A DNA stretch of 64,000 nucleotides, from contig JABTTQ020001802.1 in NCBI GenBank assembly GCA_016081115.2, positions 124,001-188,000 of the forward strand. The letters run 5' to 3'. The position numbers were made by a program, and so were the translations under genes. Shown here in pieces: positions 43,172 to 55,002 of the stretch (within the stretch, counting starts at the first letter, position 1; every line of letters begins with the position of its first letter). The notes beneath the pieces were generated by a model, which was not told the origin of the DNA, made no database searches, and worked only from the letters and a program-made list of their open reading frames with translations. This DNA is from Rehmannia glutinosa (taxonomy: Eukaryota > Streptophyta > Magnoliopsida > Lamiales > Orobanchaceae).

Positions 43172-44632
43172 TGTTCGCCTTATTTTTAGCTTCACCGCAA
43201 GTGTACGGTGTAGTTTATAGAATAGGGTAAGCAAGGTCGTATCCACGGAGACTAATAAATTTATGTGCTAAGTATTGAACTAAGATAGTCTTATTTTTAT
43301 TTAGACGATCGAAATTTGATAATTGTAGTAGAAGTAAAGACAAGATTAACCACAAAAACACAAGATACTAAGAATAATGGAATTATCAAGGGAATGAAAT
43401 GGATTCCCGGGTTATGGTTTCAATTAATATTTCTCTTATTGTCCGATTTAATCAAAGTCAAAGTTATTATCAATATACCTATAAGACGATCACAACGGTA
43501 TTTTATCCTCCCTCTTGAGATGTATATAAAGTGTAGATTGAAATATCTATGCTAGCATCTCTACTCAACATAAGATACACAACTCCCAAATGCACAAAAG
43601 ATCAAATATCCTCACAAATATTCACAAACCTCTCGATTATGTAAATATTCATGTCAAGTACTCAAGATCTAATATTGAAACTCATCTCTCGAATTATGAA
43701 TCAATATATCAAACAAGTTAAATCATTGGCCAAATGATAAAACAAGAATAAGAATAAAGTACTCAAATAGGCTTCAAGACAATAACTTCAAGTAAGATTA
43801 AAACATTCAACAAGAGTTCAATTAATCTACTTCCAAAACCCGGAAATCACAAGAAGTTTAGCTACTCATTACAAATAAACAACTCATGACAAATTGTTCA
43901 TATTCATGACAAGCTAAAATGAAAGATTAAAGCACAAAGAATGAGAAAACTTAGGGAAATGGATAATCTCTCGATTAATCTTCAATCCTCAAGCTCCGAT
44001 TTGACCCGATTCTTCCCTTGGTTCTTCCTTGATGAAGTTGATGTATTTCTTGTGTTCTTGGGTGTATTCCCAGCCTTTCCTTCATACCCTAGATCAAGCC
44101 TCCCATTTATCTATTTATAGCCCCTCAAAAAGCCAAGAAAAAGGTGGAAGAACTTAGGAATTTCCGTCCGAGGGGCAGCTGCGGCGCCCGGGACGTGAAT
44201 TTTGGAGTGAATTTCTTTGTCTGGGCGCACGGCAGAAGCTGCGTTGGGCGCCGCGCCCGCCCGCCTGAGTTTTTCACCCACCAAATGTTGGAATTTGCTT
44301 TTGATCCCTTCTTCAAAGTTGTAGCCCTATCTCTTAGCTTTCCATAGCCACTTGAATCATCTCAATATCAATTTTGTAGAGAGAGTTATGGCCAAAATAC
44401 GAAACACTGCTAGTGATGGAAATTTCAGACGCGTTTGGACGTTTCTTCAAATCAATCTCTCTTTGTTTGCTCGTTTGTACTTCTTTTGATACACGATTCA
44501 TTACTATGACTATAAACTCAATATAATTGGCTCTCAACATGGCTTGGCTACTCAAATGACTCAAAATACTCAAAAACAACACAAAACTCAAGTCTTGGAA
44601 GCCCAAATTAATGGTATAAAACCAAGTGAACA
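43172..44632 (-). repeat. Element D: 5' LTR
   Basis: TGTTCGCC to GTGAACA, 1461 bp. TATA box at 44111-44120. Differs from the 3' LTR by scattered single bases and by the GC-rich block at 44167-44272. Confidence 0.95.
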
Positions 44633-44637
44633 ATCAT
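44633..44637. repeat. Target-site duplication of element D, right copy
   Basis: ATCAT, identical to 39299-39303. Confidence 0.93.
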
Positions 44638-44665
44638 CAAAATCTAACAAATAAATTTCCTAACA
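44638..44665 (-). repeat. Element E: 3' LTR, remaining end
   Basis: CAAAATCTAACAAATAAATT followed by TCCTAACA completes the LTR interrupted by D. A purine tract on the minus strand (AAAAGGGGAAAT) follows directly at 44666-44677, which shows that the internal region of E lies to the right. Confidence 0.9.
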
Positions 44666-44989
44666 ATTTCCCCTTTTCTGATGAAGCCAAAACTTAAAAT
44701 ATATAACATAAGTAAACAACAAAAATACAAGCAGTGCAATAACAAAGAATGTTTGCTTTTGAATAATCATTTTATTGATCATAGCATTCTTGTCCTTTAC
44801 AAAGCAGTTTATAATAAGTATTAGAGCTTTATACAAGTATGAAAATACAACGTATATCTAAGCTTAGATATATAGAGAATGAACATTACAGGGAAATTCA
44901 CAAAGCTTATTACAGAAGACTTACATTTATGTATTTACAATAATGTAAAGTACATGAAGGGGTTCGCAACACACTTCAACGCCTTTGTT

Positions 44990-45653
44990 GCTTCCTTCTT
45001 CTCTCTTCATCTTCAGCCTTCTTCCTGTCATTCTCTGGTCTTCTCCTCTTCCTTTCTTCTTCTTCTTCTTCTTGTTTCTTCTTCTAATAAGCTCGCTTAG
45101 TAGTAGGGCCATCCCTTCGTTGCCTCTCAACCTATTCACGATGTGCTCTCTCATTCTCAGCTTCTTGCCTCCTTACAGCTTCAGTGTTCTTGCGTGCAAC
45201 CTCAAGGTTGGCAAGGTGATCGTATCCAGCCTAATATATAAGACCCTTCTTCCCTGGATCTACATATGCCACATATTTTGGTCTTGGCCATGGTTGAGAA
45301 CCTCTTCCACCGCCACCATGTCTTCCCCTTCCTGACTCAACTCCTCTTCCTCGAGGAGTATACTGTATAGGAGCCTTTGACTTTCCAGCTGAGTGACTGC
45401 TGGAAGTTGGCTGCTTATCAACTGTGTTACACAATTCCAATCCCTTCTCCCTATACATGTCCCAGGATTGAGGCAGAGTCATCCCTTGAAAGTAACCTTC
45501 TGATTCTAGAGTTTGGAATTCCTCTGGTGATCTGGCCTCAGATCCATCATTAGGCATGGCAATATCTCTTGGAGGTTTGATCGCAGCATAGTCCTTTCCG
45601 GCTTAAGTACCACCATATTGCTTTATAATCTCCTGAACGCGAGCTGACTGCTT
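44990..45653 (-). pseudogene. Element E: env-like third ORF, C-terminal part
   Basis: Minus-strand pieces. GYFQGMTLPQSWDMYREKG (about 45440-45500) matches the equivalent in B. An Arg/Gly-rich stretch follows (RGRGVESGRGRHGGGGRG, about 45290-45350), then the tail YVDPGKKGLIY and GYDHLANLEVARKN, then a Lys/Glu/Arg-rich end. RG repeats and the basic coiled tail are more like nucleic-acid-binding proteins than an envelope. A stop at the end of GLIY (about 45231) and frameshifts break it. Confidence 0.8.
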
Positions 45654-48600
45654 CTAAGCTATTTCATCGAATGCAACTTCAATGGAGTTCCTTTTATCTT
45701 TCATGGCCAACTCAGCTTTCTCAATAGGTAGGTTCGGGGGTAGCTTACTGAGAATGGAAGCTGTGATTTCACCTAGCTTTGGGGTTTCAGAATACATCAG
45801 TTTTAAAAGAAGAATTTTCGAACTTCCTTCCCCCTCAACTTTGTCACCTCCTTTCTTCGCCTCCTCCTTCAATTCCTTTAGGGCCTCATCTTCCCCCTTT
45901 TTGGCATCATCACCAAATGAAAGGGTTAGCCTAGGGAATAAACCACTTAGGAGGAAATCCAGTCGGCTGATGGTGTAATCCTTTTTTCAGTCTGCTGCAG
46001 AGTGGGCTTTTCGAAACTCTAACCGAGTGGCCTTCGACCCAGCTGTCACCAGTTTCATCTCTACCATTAGAAGACTGGACTTTTCATTCATGATGTTCTC
46101 TAGGCAAGTAATTTCAGTCTGGTGATAGTGCTTAAGAAGATCCATATCCATCTTGTGGGCGATTTCCATCCTGACCATGTATTCCTTCATCCTTTTCTGA
46201 TACATCGAAGTGTTCGCACTCCACAACAACATTTTAGCAAATAAGGCCTTGAAGTGGCGGACCTGCTTGGATCGTATGGTTGTCTGTTGTACAACCCTTT
46301 CCCTTATATGAACAATGAACCCTCTTAAATCAGCTGTGGGACTTGGCATCCCAATTGTCCAGTCTAAGATCTGGAGATTACTGGTGGCATTCCATCTTCT
46401 CAATCTCTTCACAGATAGTCTTGAAGGCTTTACAGAACTCAACTGCTGAGACTGACTCGGTTGTTGGCCACTCTGTATCGAAATCAAAGTCCGTTGGCAC
46501 AATTGTATCTGTGGGAATGATGGGCTCTTCTTGAACGGTGTATTTCTTTAGGTATCTGGCAGATTCAGCTCCCAAATCTGGCAATTCGATGGTGAAGGGA
46601 AAAATATCCTCAAAAACATTGTCAGGAACAAATGGAATCTCCGAGTCTACTTGCTGGGGAGCCTTCCCTTATTCTTGATGCAATATACTAGCTCTCTGTG
46701 CCTCGGCTGTGGCAGCATCATCGATAGATGTCACAGCTGTAAAAGCCTGTGATGAAGCTATTGAATTTGTTATTGTTGTAGCTGTGGAAGCCTACACAGC
46801 TGACTCTATTCCAGCTGGAGCAGTTGAGATTGTTTGGTCAGCTGACTGAGCCTCAGCTGTCTTAACAACTTTTTGGTCTCCGTAGGTTTGTCCTGTTGAG
46901 TTTCCTGGTCCTCAACTGTTTCATCAGCGTCATCGGAAGATGATGAGGCTTGGGGAGTTAGCTCATCATCAAAATTGAATCTCATTGGAGCTGTCTTATC
47001 ACTGACATTACTCCGAGATTTAAGAACATCTTTATCCTTGTCCATCGAAGAATCATCAGGGAGGGTGAACATCTTTATCCAGAAATGATGTGTCTATATG
47101 CTCTTGGGAATCACGAAGGGCGCTGATCTCCTCTTCTGCAGCAGCACCTTCGAGATGAGGAATGTTTTGTTCACCTTGTTCCTTACCTAGGGAAGTCTCA
47201 ACCTCCCTTAGGCCTTCATTACCCCCAACAGTCTCAACCAATGTGGGGCCTTCAACGATCCCTTCGACGGCCTAAACTATCTTAGGGTCTTCCATGGTGG
47301 CATCCTTCGGAGTCTCAACTCCTTGGATTGTATTTTCATGGCCCAGAGTCTCAACTCCCAGGGCCTCTCCATCCTTTTCCTTAACTGCGGCAGAAGCTTC
47401 ATCGACCTTCATAGCAGTTGACATCTCAGCTGAGATAGACTCAACTGTCCGAGCGTCATTAATGTCACTTTGTTTCTCAATGATATTCTCTCCTTCGACT
47501 CTTAACTACTTTGTTGGGTCTCTCACAGCATCCTCTGACCCTGTTGTGGTGGAGAGAGTTTCCCCCTCAGCTAGCGCACTAGCTGAGTGAATGATGATGG
47601 GGTCACTCTGCTCCCGAGGCACGATTGTTGTTTTCTTTGAGTGTTCAGCTGTATGAGCAGGTGTCTCAGTTCCTTCAAGATGGTTAGGCTTGGCTTGGGT
47701 GCCCAAATTCCCAGCTTCATTGCCATTTCCTTTGGAGCCATCTTCAGGCTCCACTGGGGGACGTGGTTTCAGCAATAACAGAGGCAATCTGTTGTGCCAC
47801 TCCCAAAGGATCAATCCGAGAAGAGACTTTGGAGGACTCCCCTAGACCTTATTGAAGATTTATGTCATGAATGGCTCTTGACTCTCGAGTGGCCTGCTCT
47901 AACTCGGCCTTCTCGACTGCAGCAATAGGGTCCATGTCCTCCATATCGTTGTCAGTTGAGTCATGGATATGAACATGTGTCCATGTGTGCAAACACATCT
48001 TAGATTTCTCTAAGGCTCTGGCTCGCTCCTCAGCTTTCTCCCACTCTTCCTCCTTGATGAGTCGGTGGGTTTCCATGCAGCTTTCTTCATTAAGGGCAGA
48101 TTGGACAGATGCATGTCCCAGGAATCTAAGAAGCTCTTCGTCCTCCTCAATGAACTCAGGGTGAGCAAACTGTCGCCTTGAATAATCCAACTTCATGCCC
48201 TCCATTCCCTTAGCCTGCGCTGAATGTCTGGGTAGACTAGAGAGTACTTTATTAGGTCATCATCGTCTTCTCCTGTCTCCTGAATGGTGGTTAGAGGGGC
48301 TTGCTCCTCCTCAGGCTCAACAACATCTGTCAAAGGGGGTGAGACAACCTATTCTTCCACTAGCTTGGTTGTCTCGGTTTGCCGATTTCTCACTGTTGTC
48401 CCGCATACCGATTGGATCTTGATTCTCGCTAATCATCATCAATAGTCTTCTCGGGCTCTTGCACTTTTTCTTAAGACTTCTCTTCTTGAGCATCAGCAGT
48501 CTCAATGGGCTTCTCTGGCTGAGTACTTGACTCGGCTATTTTCTCAATTCATGCTTCTTGAATAGCCTAATTCTCTTAATGGCTACCAACGTAATCTCTG

Positions 48601-48725
48601 GCTCCACTCCAGTAGGCTCTTCAATGGTTAAGGCATGTGTTTCAATAGAAGCCTTTGCATCTGCCTTCCTTGACTTAGAAGTGCGCTTCTTCTTCATGAC
48701 TGGAGAAGAAATTTGAGGATCCTTC
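45654..48725 (-). pseudogene. Element E: env-like third ORF, middle part
   Basis: Acidic, Ser/Thr/Ala-rich minus-strand pieces in several frames. Conserved blocks: DMEDMDPIAAVEKAELEQATRES (about 47890-47950), FDFDTEWPTTESV with FKTICEEIEKMECHQ (about 46390-46500), and a helical segment MYQKRMKEYMVRMEIAHKMD with MNEKSSLLMVEMKLV (about 46040-46210). The polypurine-like minus-strand motif GATGATGCCAAAAAGGGGGA at 45893-45915 overlaps the coding sequence of a DDAKKGE segment. Confidence 0.75.
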
Positions 48726-49698
48726 TCAGTCTAGGCTATGGGGGCAGGGGCATCGGCTGCTTGGGCGGGGCTTTTGGTTTGGCTGCGGGGCAGGTGACTT
48801 CTTCGACTTGGCTGTTGGGGCAGGGGCAGGCTTTGATGTCGCAGCTCTCTTCTTAGATATTTGCTTTGGAGAGAGAGCTGGGGAGGTCTCAGCTGTGTCT
48901 TCAGTAGGGTCAGCTGATTCCCCATCACTTGTATACGCCTTTCTTGCATGGGCCTTCTTCTGCGCACCAGAGAGTTTCGCCTTGAACATTCTCTTGTTTG
49001 CATGGAACAGCTTTCCATGGCACAATGATATCCCCTTCACTTCCATCAGATGGACAATGACGAGGTCATAACCCACCGAAAATTCAAAGGTCCCATCCTC
49101 CTTGTAGGACCAGTTGATCACATTTTGGCATACTCGGCTGAAGACTAACTCAGCCCAATTCACCTTCTTATCTTGCATTATTGCAGCCATCATGATCAGC
49201 TTAGTCTTGGACTGGTGATTGAAACTCCTAAATTTCATGTCCACGCATTTGGACACGATATCTATCAGCTTATGATAATCTTCCTTCAGGAAGTCCTTCT
49301 TAGTTGTATACACAGCTTTAGCAGCGTACTCCGGCTTGGCAACTTCCTTCCAAGCTGCAGCTAGGTCGACATTCTTCTCAACGATGTCCTTCATTCCTTC
49401 AGCAGGTAAGAACCAGTGCTCAGCAAGGTCCTTTCCAGTGATTTTAATGGCCTTGTTGTGGACAACGGATTTCATCGTCGTACACCTCAGCGTTCACGTA
49501 AAACATAGCAACTTCTTCCAGATAAGTGTGCGTGAATTGCATCGATAGAAAGTCCTTCAGACCGTACTTTTCTAGTTTCTCAGCTATATTCTTCACTAGG
49601 GCACCATCCACGCCCTGCTTGATCATTCCAGCAAAGTCCACTGACGCTCCAGTGTGGATCTAATTGGATAGCATCACGAAATCATGGTTTGCAGCCAT
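48726..49698 (-). pseudogene. Element E: env-like third ORF, N-terminal domain
   Basis: ATG 49698 (MAANHDFVMLSN) is followed by TAG at codon 13, the codon that is TAA in B. Then VDFAGMIKQGVDGALVKNIAEKL, HTYLEEVAMFYVNAEV, a frameshift at about 49480, and the longest piece 49475-48726: DLAEHWFLPAEGM, EDYHKLIDIVSKCVDMKF, MAAIMQDKKVNWAELVFSR, EVKGISLCHGKLFHANKRMF, AQKKAHARKAY, then a Pro/Lys/Ser-rich stretch. The best preserved copy of this domain in the window. Confidence 0.82.
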
Positions 49699-50061
49699 TT
49701 TTAGAACTTTTGACCGATTGAATGCATAAAATTGAACTTGAAGAACTAGGGTTTCACTTGCTTGCAGAGAGAAAAATGATATCTTGCTGAAGACGAATAA
49801 GTTTATTGTGAGGAGAGAGAAAGTAAATTTTCGTATATATGGACATAAAAGGATGGTTTTAGAATTGAAAATTTTGATCAAAATCAACGATCAAAATTAA
49901 GCCTTCAAAACAGCATTAAATTCCTCACATTAAATGCATCAACATTTATATCCAATCATATGGTTTACTGTGAAGCTTTTGTGTTGACAGTCATAAATAC
50001 ACCTACGACATCCTTAAAAACATTCCCGCTCGAATAAAACGACTGCGTTTTTGTCACTTAG
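49699..50061 (-). other. Element E: spacer upstream of third ORF, truncated
   Basis: Matches the B and C spacers (TTATATCCAATCATA near 49950, GTTTTTGTCACTTAG near 50047) and stops at an (AT)12 repeat. No ORF. Confidence 0.7.
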
Positions 50062-50086
50062 ATATATATATATATATATATATATA
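50062..50086. repeat. (AT)12 microsatellite at the E/F junction
   Basis: A 25-bp alternating AT run between the last E homology (GTCACTTAG) and the first F LTR homology (AGATTTGTCAGAATC). The full F LTR has only ATTATATT here. Confidence 0.9.
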
Positions 50087-53000
50087 GATTTGTCAGAATC
50101 AGTCAAATTATTATCTTATTAAATTTAGTTCCACTTTCAATTGGATGAAGTCGAAGCAAATTATCCCACTTGCCTTGGATAAAGTCGAAGCAAACTATTT
50201 CACGCCACTTGGATAAAGCCGAAGCAAATTATCCCACGCCACTTGGATAAAGCCGAAGCAAATTATCCCACATCACTTTGATAACGCCGAAGCAAATTAT
50301 CTCACATCACTTAGATAAAGCCCAAGCAAATTATCCTACGTCATTTGGATAAAGCCGAAGCAAGTTATCCCACATCACTTGGAATAGGCCGAAGCAAGTT
50401 ATCCCACGCCACTTAGATAAAGCCGAAGCAAATTATCCCACGCCACTTGGATAAAGCCGAGGCAAGTTATCCCACGCTACTTGGATAAAGCCGAAGCAAA
50501 TTATCCCACGCCACTTGGATAAAGCCGAAGCAAATTATCCCACGCTATTTGGATAAAGCCGAAGTAAATTATCCCATGCCACTTGGATAATGTCAAAGCA
50601 AATTATGCCACATCACTTCACTTCACATTTTACTTCACTTTTAAAATTTCACCTTACATTTCACTTTAATCTCACTTCAAAATTTTTCTCCCAAGTACTA
50701 TCTTGCTCGTTCGAAAATTTTGATAAAATAAGTTAGTAATTCCGGAGTGATCTTGGTCACATAATATCTGGTAGTTATTTCAAGACAAAATTTGAGGTCT
50801 AGTTATCGGGCAGATAATCTAGCCGATTTTAATATTTGGTTTGGTGCATTATGTTTAATCTGGATATTTTTATCAGATAAGTATGAAAATATATCTTAAA
50901 ATATTTATAAGGTAACTGAGTTAGAAAATATCAATTTCAAGGTCATTGGCAAATTTTAAAATAAAAATTATTTTTACTAAAGAGAATATTTTCTTGTCGG
51001 ATTCTAAGATTCGATAAGTTTCAATTACGGACTCAGAAATGGATAAGGTCAGTTTCATAAAATTTTAAATTCCTAGGGGTTTAAATTTTTCAAAGGCTTG
51101 GGACATATTTCATAGAATTTGCAGATTCACTCTCTAGTTTCCAAAATTTGCGATTTTTGACTTGATATTTTAAAATTCAGTAACTCTTAACTGGGAGGGG
51201 TTTTAAGGTGATTCCAATTTTTAAATATTTCTATGGACAGTAATAAGTTGTTGTTAAATAGTTTTGAAAAATTCGAAAGTTAGATACCTCAGTTTTGAAT
51301 ATTACCATTTTGGCCCAAAAGAGATTTTTTGTCGTTAAATGCTCGTTTCAAATCGGATGGTTATGAAATTTGAAAAAAGGTTCAAAATACCATAATAAAT
51401 AAGTCAAAAAAAATTCGAGATACTTTGACTGCCCAGGTTTCAAAAATTATATTTTGGTCCTTTAAGTTTTACAATTTTACAGTTTGATGTCAAACTTATT
51501 TCTTATTGTATTTTCTTGCTCGGGAGGGGTCTCAATCTTTCAAGTCACTTCACATATGAAATTTATAGAGTCTTGGGTCCAATATTTCAAATATTCAGAG
51601 GTGGCATACATAGTTTTTCATATTCACAATAATTGCAAAAATAACCCAAGCTTCGATTTTTCTTGCACAAGTTACAAGTCCAGAATTCCAATATTATATA
51701 AAAAATCATTTTAAATATTTCTAAAATATATTTGAACATTCATAGCATCATGAATAATAAAAGCATAATGATGAGCAGTTATATCAATATTTTATGTAAG
51801 AAAAATATCATACTCATCTTTTTATTTTGTCTATATTTCATTAAAACATAAATCTTATAAATACTTGCTAAAATTCATAAAATATAATATTATCACATGA
51901 GCATGCATTTTTTCGCACTAGTAAAAGGAATGATGCATTTTTGTAAAAATATTTTTCACCCACCCCGTAGCAGTTTTTCGGGTTGATCTAAAATGGAGTA
52001 TTCTCTTGGTATCAACTTCTTGACTTAAACACTTGAAGGTCAACCCCTATATGGAATCCAAACTATATTTTGGTGTTAAAATTAAAGTCTCAAGTTAAAA
52101 AAAAATTACTAGGATCAAATGGCTACTACTTACCTTAATGTCCTCAAGTAGTCTTCCAAAAATGAAATTTTCTCTTCAAGCTTCTAACTTCAACTTGACT
52201 TGTATAGGTCAGCCCCTTAACTCCAAAATTCAAGTGCTTGAGTCAAAATTTAATTCCTCAAGTTGTCAAGAGGAAAAATACTAAAACCATAATTTCTCAC
52301 CTTAAAGTGTGTAGTTTTGAATTTTTTTTCTTCAAGCTTGTAGTCAAGTCTAGGTCTCTTAATTCTTCATGAAAAATTCGTCTAGGAGTACCTCTACAAA
52401 ATTGATTCATCAAGTTAGGAATTGGAGATATATTTTGAGGTTTCAAAAGGGTAGAATGAGGATGGAAGAAAAAAAATTCCTCACCTTACAACACATTTTC
52501 GGCCCCCTTAGAATTATTTTAAAGAGATTGTTTGTTCAAGAGCGTTAATGAGGGAAGTTTGGGAGTTTGGTTAGAAGAAAGATAAATTTGATTCTTCCAT
52601 TTTGTGCTTAGGACGGAAAATGAGGCTTGAGGGGGATTATTATTATTATTATTTTGTACAATAATGGAACCAATGTTTGTGGGGAGACAAAACAAATAAA
52701 ACAAATGGTGAATCCCTCCTAAAGCTTGCTATGGACGAAAATAATGGGAGTAGGGGTCATTTTGTTTTTGTTTCCTTGTCTTTGGTAGTTATTTTATATA
52801 GTATGATTAATAGGTAGGTTACATAAAAAAACAAATTTGATTCCCTTCTATATGCATATAGCCGAAAGTAATTGGGTGGTAGGAGGTTGAATTTGATTTT
52901 TGGTATTTATTTAATGTAGTGGGGGTTTTTGGGGTATAATTTTTAAAGTTGTAGGATTAGAGAAAAAAAAGTGGGGTTCCCCCTAAAAAAAGGGTGATGC

Positions 53001-53544
53001 CGAATTTTAGGAGAAAATATGTCAATTTTGTTTTGTCCCATGGTTTATCTTGTTGGAAGATACGAAATAATAATAGTAAAAAATGAATTAATTTACCCAT
53101 TTTCTGAAAATATGACATAAGATGGTAAAATATTATTTTCTTTTCTTTTATAAAATTTGAGGATAATAAAATATATAGGTATTCATAAAAAATTATTTGG
53201 AAGTTTAAAATTAAGGATGTGAAATAACAAAGGTGTATTTCAAAGAAATAAATTGGAAGTTGGTTGGGAATGAATTATAAAATAAGGTGAAATATTTGGA
53301 TAAGGATTGGAATGTACCCCTAAATTATCGAGGGTTTAATATTTCTAAAGTCGTCTATAGTCGATCAACAATTAATACTCGAGGAAGAATATCATTTGTA
53401 CGCTCGAAATAGGAAAGAGTAATCGTCATTGGAAGAAATAAATAATTGAGTATCATATTTTATCTTTAATAGATATTGTGACACTTAGCCAAAATTTTGT
53501 CATTATACATCGTTGTAGAATATGTTGAAAATCGGGGACTCACA
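50086..53544 (-). repeat. Element F: 3' LTR, truncated
   Basis: Matches 57136-60625 throughout with many substitutions and small indels, and ends GGGGACTCACA. It lacks the portion equivalent to 56618-57135. Contains the 34-bp minisatellite near its left end, long AT-rich tracts and a (TTA)n run near 52640. Confidence 0.9.
50141..50616 (-). repeat. 34-bp minisatellite in F's 3' LTR (14 units)
   Basis: Head-to-tail 34-bp units with core TTGGATAAAGCCGAAGCAAA and then TTATCCCACGCCAC. I count 14 units, each with a few substitutions; several carry CACATCAC or CACGTCAT variants at the end. The other LTR has 13. Confidence 0.93.
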
Positions 53545-53564
53545 TTCTCCCCTCCTTAAAAGAA
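53545..53564 (-). other. Element F: polypurine tract
   Basis: Plus strand TTCTCCCCTCCTTAAAAGAA; on the minus strand AAGGAGGGGAGAA abuts the TG of the 3' LTR. It overlaps the last codons of pol (GDQILLRRGE), as is common in this lineage. Confidence 0.85.
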
Positions 53565-54361
53565 TTTGGTCCCCAAATTCCTCTTAAAATAGTTTTCGGT
53601 ATTGTCTTAGCATCTCTTCTTCCATTTTCCACGTGGCATCTTCATCCCGATCATGCGCTTGCTACACTACCTTGACCATTGGGATCTCCCTTCTTCTCAG
53701 CTGGCGCACTTGTCTCTCTGTGATTCGTAGCAGTTTCTCGGTGTAAGACAAATTCTCTATTATGGGCGGGATTTTCTCTGTGATCATGTGTTCTGGATCG
53801 GGTTGGTAATTTCTTAATTTGGAGACATGGAACATGTCATGCATTCCAGCTATAGGAGGCGGAAGTTCAATATGATAAGCCAGCTTCTCGGCTCTCTTAA
53901 GTATCTTATACGGCTCAATGTATATCAGACTCAATTTTCCTCTAGGATGTATCGTGTACTTTGAACGATGTGTTTCTACTAAGATCTCGTTTCTTAGCTT
54001 CTCATCATTTGGTAAACAAACCCGATTGTTGAATCTTATGATTCCATCTTCTAATACTAAGAATTTGGGTCTATCTCCCTTAAGTATCTTTCCTTTTAAC
54101 TCTTGGAGTTTAGAGTCTTTACCTTGCACCACTTTGATCTTTCTCAACAGATCAGGTCTGATAGAAATGTTGGCGCAAGTAAGTCGAGTGTCAATTCTTG
54201 TTTGATTCCAGACACTCAATTCTTCCAATGATTTTCATTCTTGGATCATTAGCCTAGCTAGACTCGCCTTTTTGCTCAAGGTGTCAGCCACTACATTTGC
54301 CTTTTTCCCAGGTGGTATTGGATATCAAGGGATAATCTTCGATTAGTTCCATCCACCTTCT
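53565..54361 (-). pseudogene. Element F: integrase C-terminus and chromodomain-like tail (copy 1)
   Basis: Minus strand: NISIRPDLLRKIKVVQ, FNNRVCLPNDEKLRNEIL (start of the integrase zinc region), ETHRSKYTIHP, then directly KLSLIYIEPYKIL and GMHDMFHVSKLRNYQPDPEH. The catalytic integrase core between IHP and KLS is missing. Then RQVRQLRRREIPMVKVV, a stop, and EDATWKMEEEMLRQYRKLF, the chromodomain-type tail. Copy 1 of the 585-bp duplication covers 53777-54361. Confidence 0.85.
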
Positions 54362-54946
54362 TCTGTGATCATGTGTTCTAGATCGGGCTGGTAATTTCTT
54401 AATTTGGAGACATGGAACATGTCATGCATTCCAGCTATAGGAGGCGGAAGTTCAATCTGATAAGCCAGCTTCCCGACTCTCTTAAGTATCTTATACGGCT
54501 CAATGTATATCGGACTCAATTTTCCTCCAGGATGTATCGTGTACTTTGAACGATGTGTTTCTACTAAGATATCATTTCTTAGCTTCTCATCATTTGGTAA
54601 ACAAACCCGATTGTTGAATCTTATGATTCCATCTTCTAATACTAAGAATTTGGGTCTATCTCCCTTAAGTATCTTTCCTTTTAACTCTTGGAGTTTAGAG
54701 TCTTTATCTTGCACCACTTTGATCTTTCTCAACAGATCAGGTCTGATAGAAATGTTGGCGCAAGTAAGTCGAGTGTCAATTCTTGTTCGATTCCAGACAC
54801 TCAATTCTTCCAATGATTTTTAATCTTGGATCATTAGCCTAGCTAGACTCGCCTTTTTGCTCAAGGCATCAGCCACTACATTTGCCTTTTCCCAGGTGCT
54901 ATTGGATATCAAGGGATAATCTTCGATTAGTTCCATCCACCTTCTT
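53777..54946 (-). repeat. 585-bp tandem duplication in F pol
   Basis: 53777-54361 is followed directly by 54362-54946, nearly identical, at an exact 585-bp offset (both start TCTGTGATCATGTGTTCT and end GTTCCATCCACCTTCT). Both copies carry the same integrase-core deletion. Confidence 0.93.
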
Positions 54947-55002
54947 TGTCTCAAATTGGTATTTTTCTGGGAGAATAAATATTTTAAACTCTTATGATAC
55001 AT
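54362..55002 (-). pseudogene. Element F: RNase H end and integrase fragment (copy 2)
   Basis: Minus strand from 55002: HKSLKYLFSQKNTNLRQRRW, WMELIEDYPL, KANVVADALSKKA (RNase H end), then SIRPDLLRKIKVVQDKDSK, VCLPNDEKLRNDIL, THRSKYTIHPGGKLSPIYIE and HVSKLRNYQPDLEHM, cut off where copy 1 begins. The retained IHPGGKLSP suggests the core was lost between two similar Gly/Lys-containing sites. Confidence 0.85.

Larger units (their letters stand above)
39304..44632 (-). mobile_element. Element D: non-autonomous LARD-like retrotransposon
   Basis: 5329 bp with 1.47-kb LTRs (39304-40777, 43172-44632), both TGTTCGCC to GTGAACA, and a perfect 5-bp TSD. The internal region is 2.4 kb with no protease, RT or integrase; only a gag-like fragment survives (42585-42998). 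The PBS matches tRNA-Asp, which is used by Athila-type and related Ty3/gypsy elements, so D is probably a deletion derivative of such a lineage. The LTRs are almost identical outside one GC-rich block, so it is the youngest or among the youngest insertions here. Confidence 0.92.
37857..50061 (-). mobile_element. Element E: 3' half of a B-family Sirevirus-like element, split by D
   Basis: Minus-strand element with 3' LTR (37857-39303 plus 44638-44665), PPT, third ORF (49698 to about 44990) and upstream spacer. It stops at 50061, where an AT repeat and the truncated LTR of F begin; pol, gag and the 5' LTR are absent. The LTR is missing roughly its first 15-20 bp where it meets C. D is inserted near the LTR end. 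Confidence 0.88.

Noticed and set aside
50141..50616. CRISPR-like regular repeats
   Set aside because: Repeats are contiguous 34-bp units with no spacers, inside a plant LTR; this is a minisatellite.
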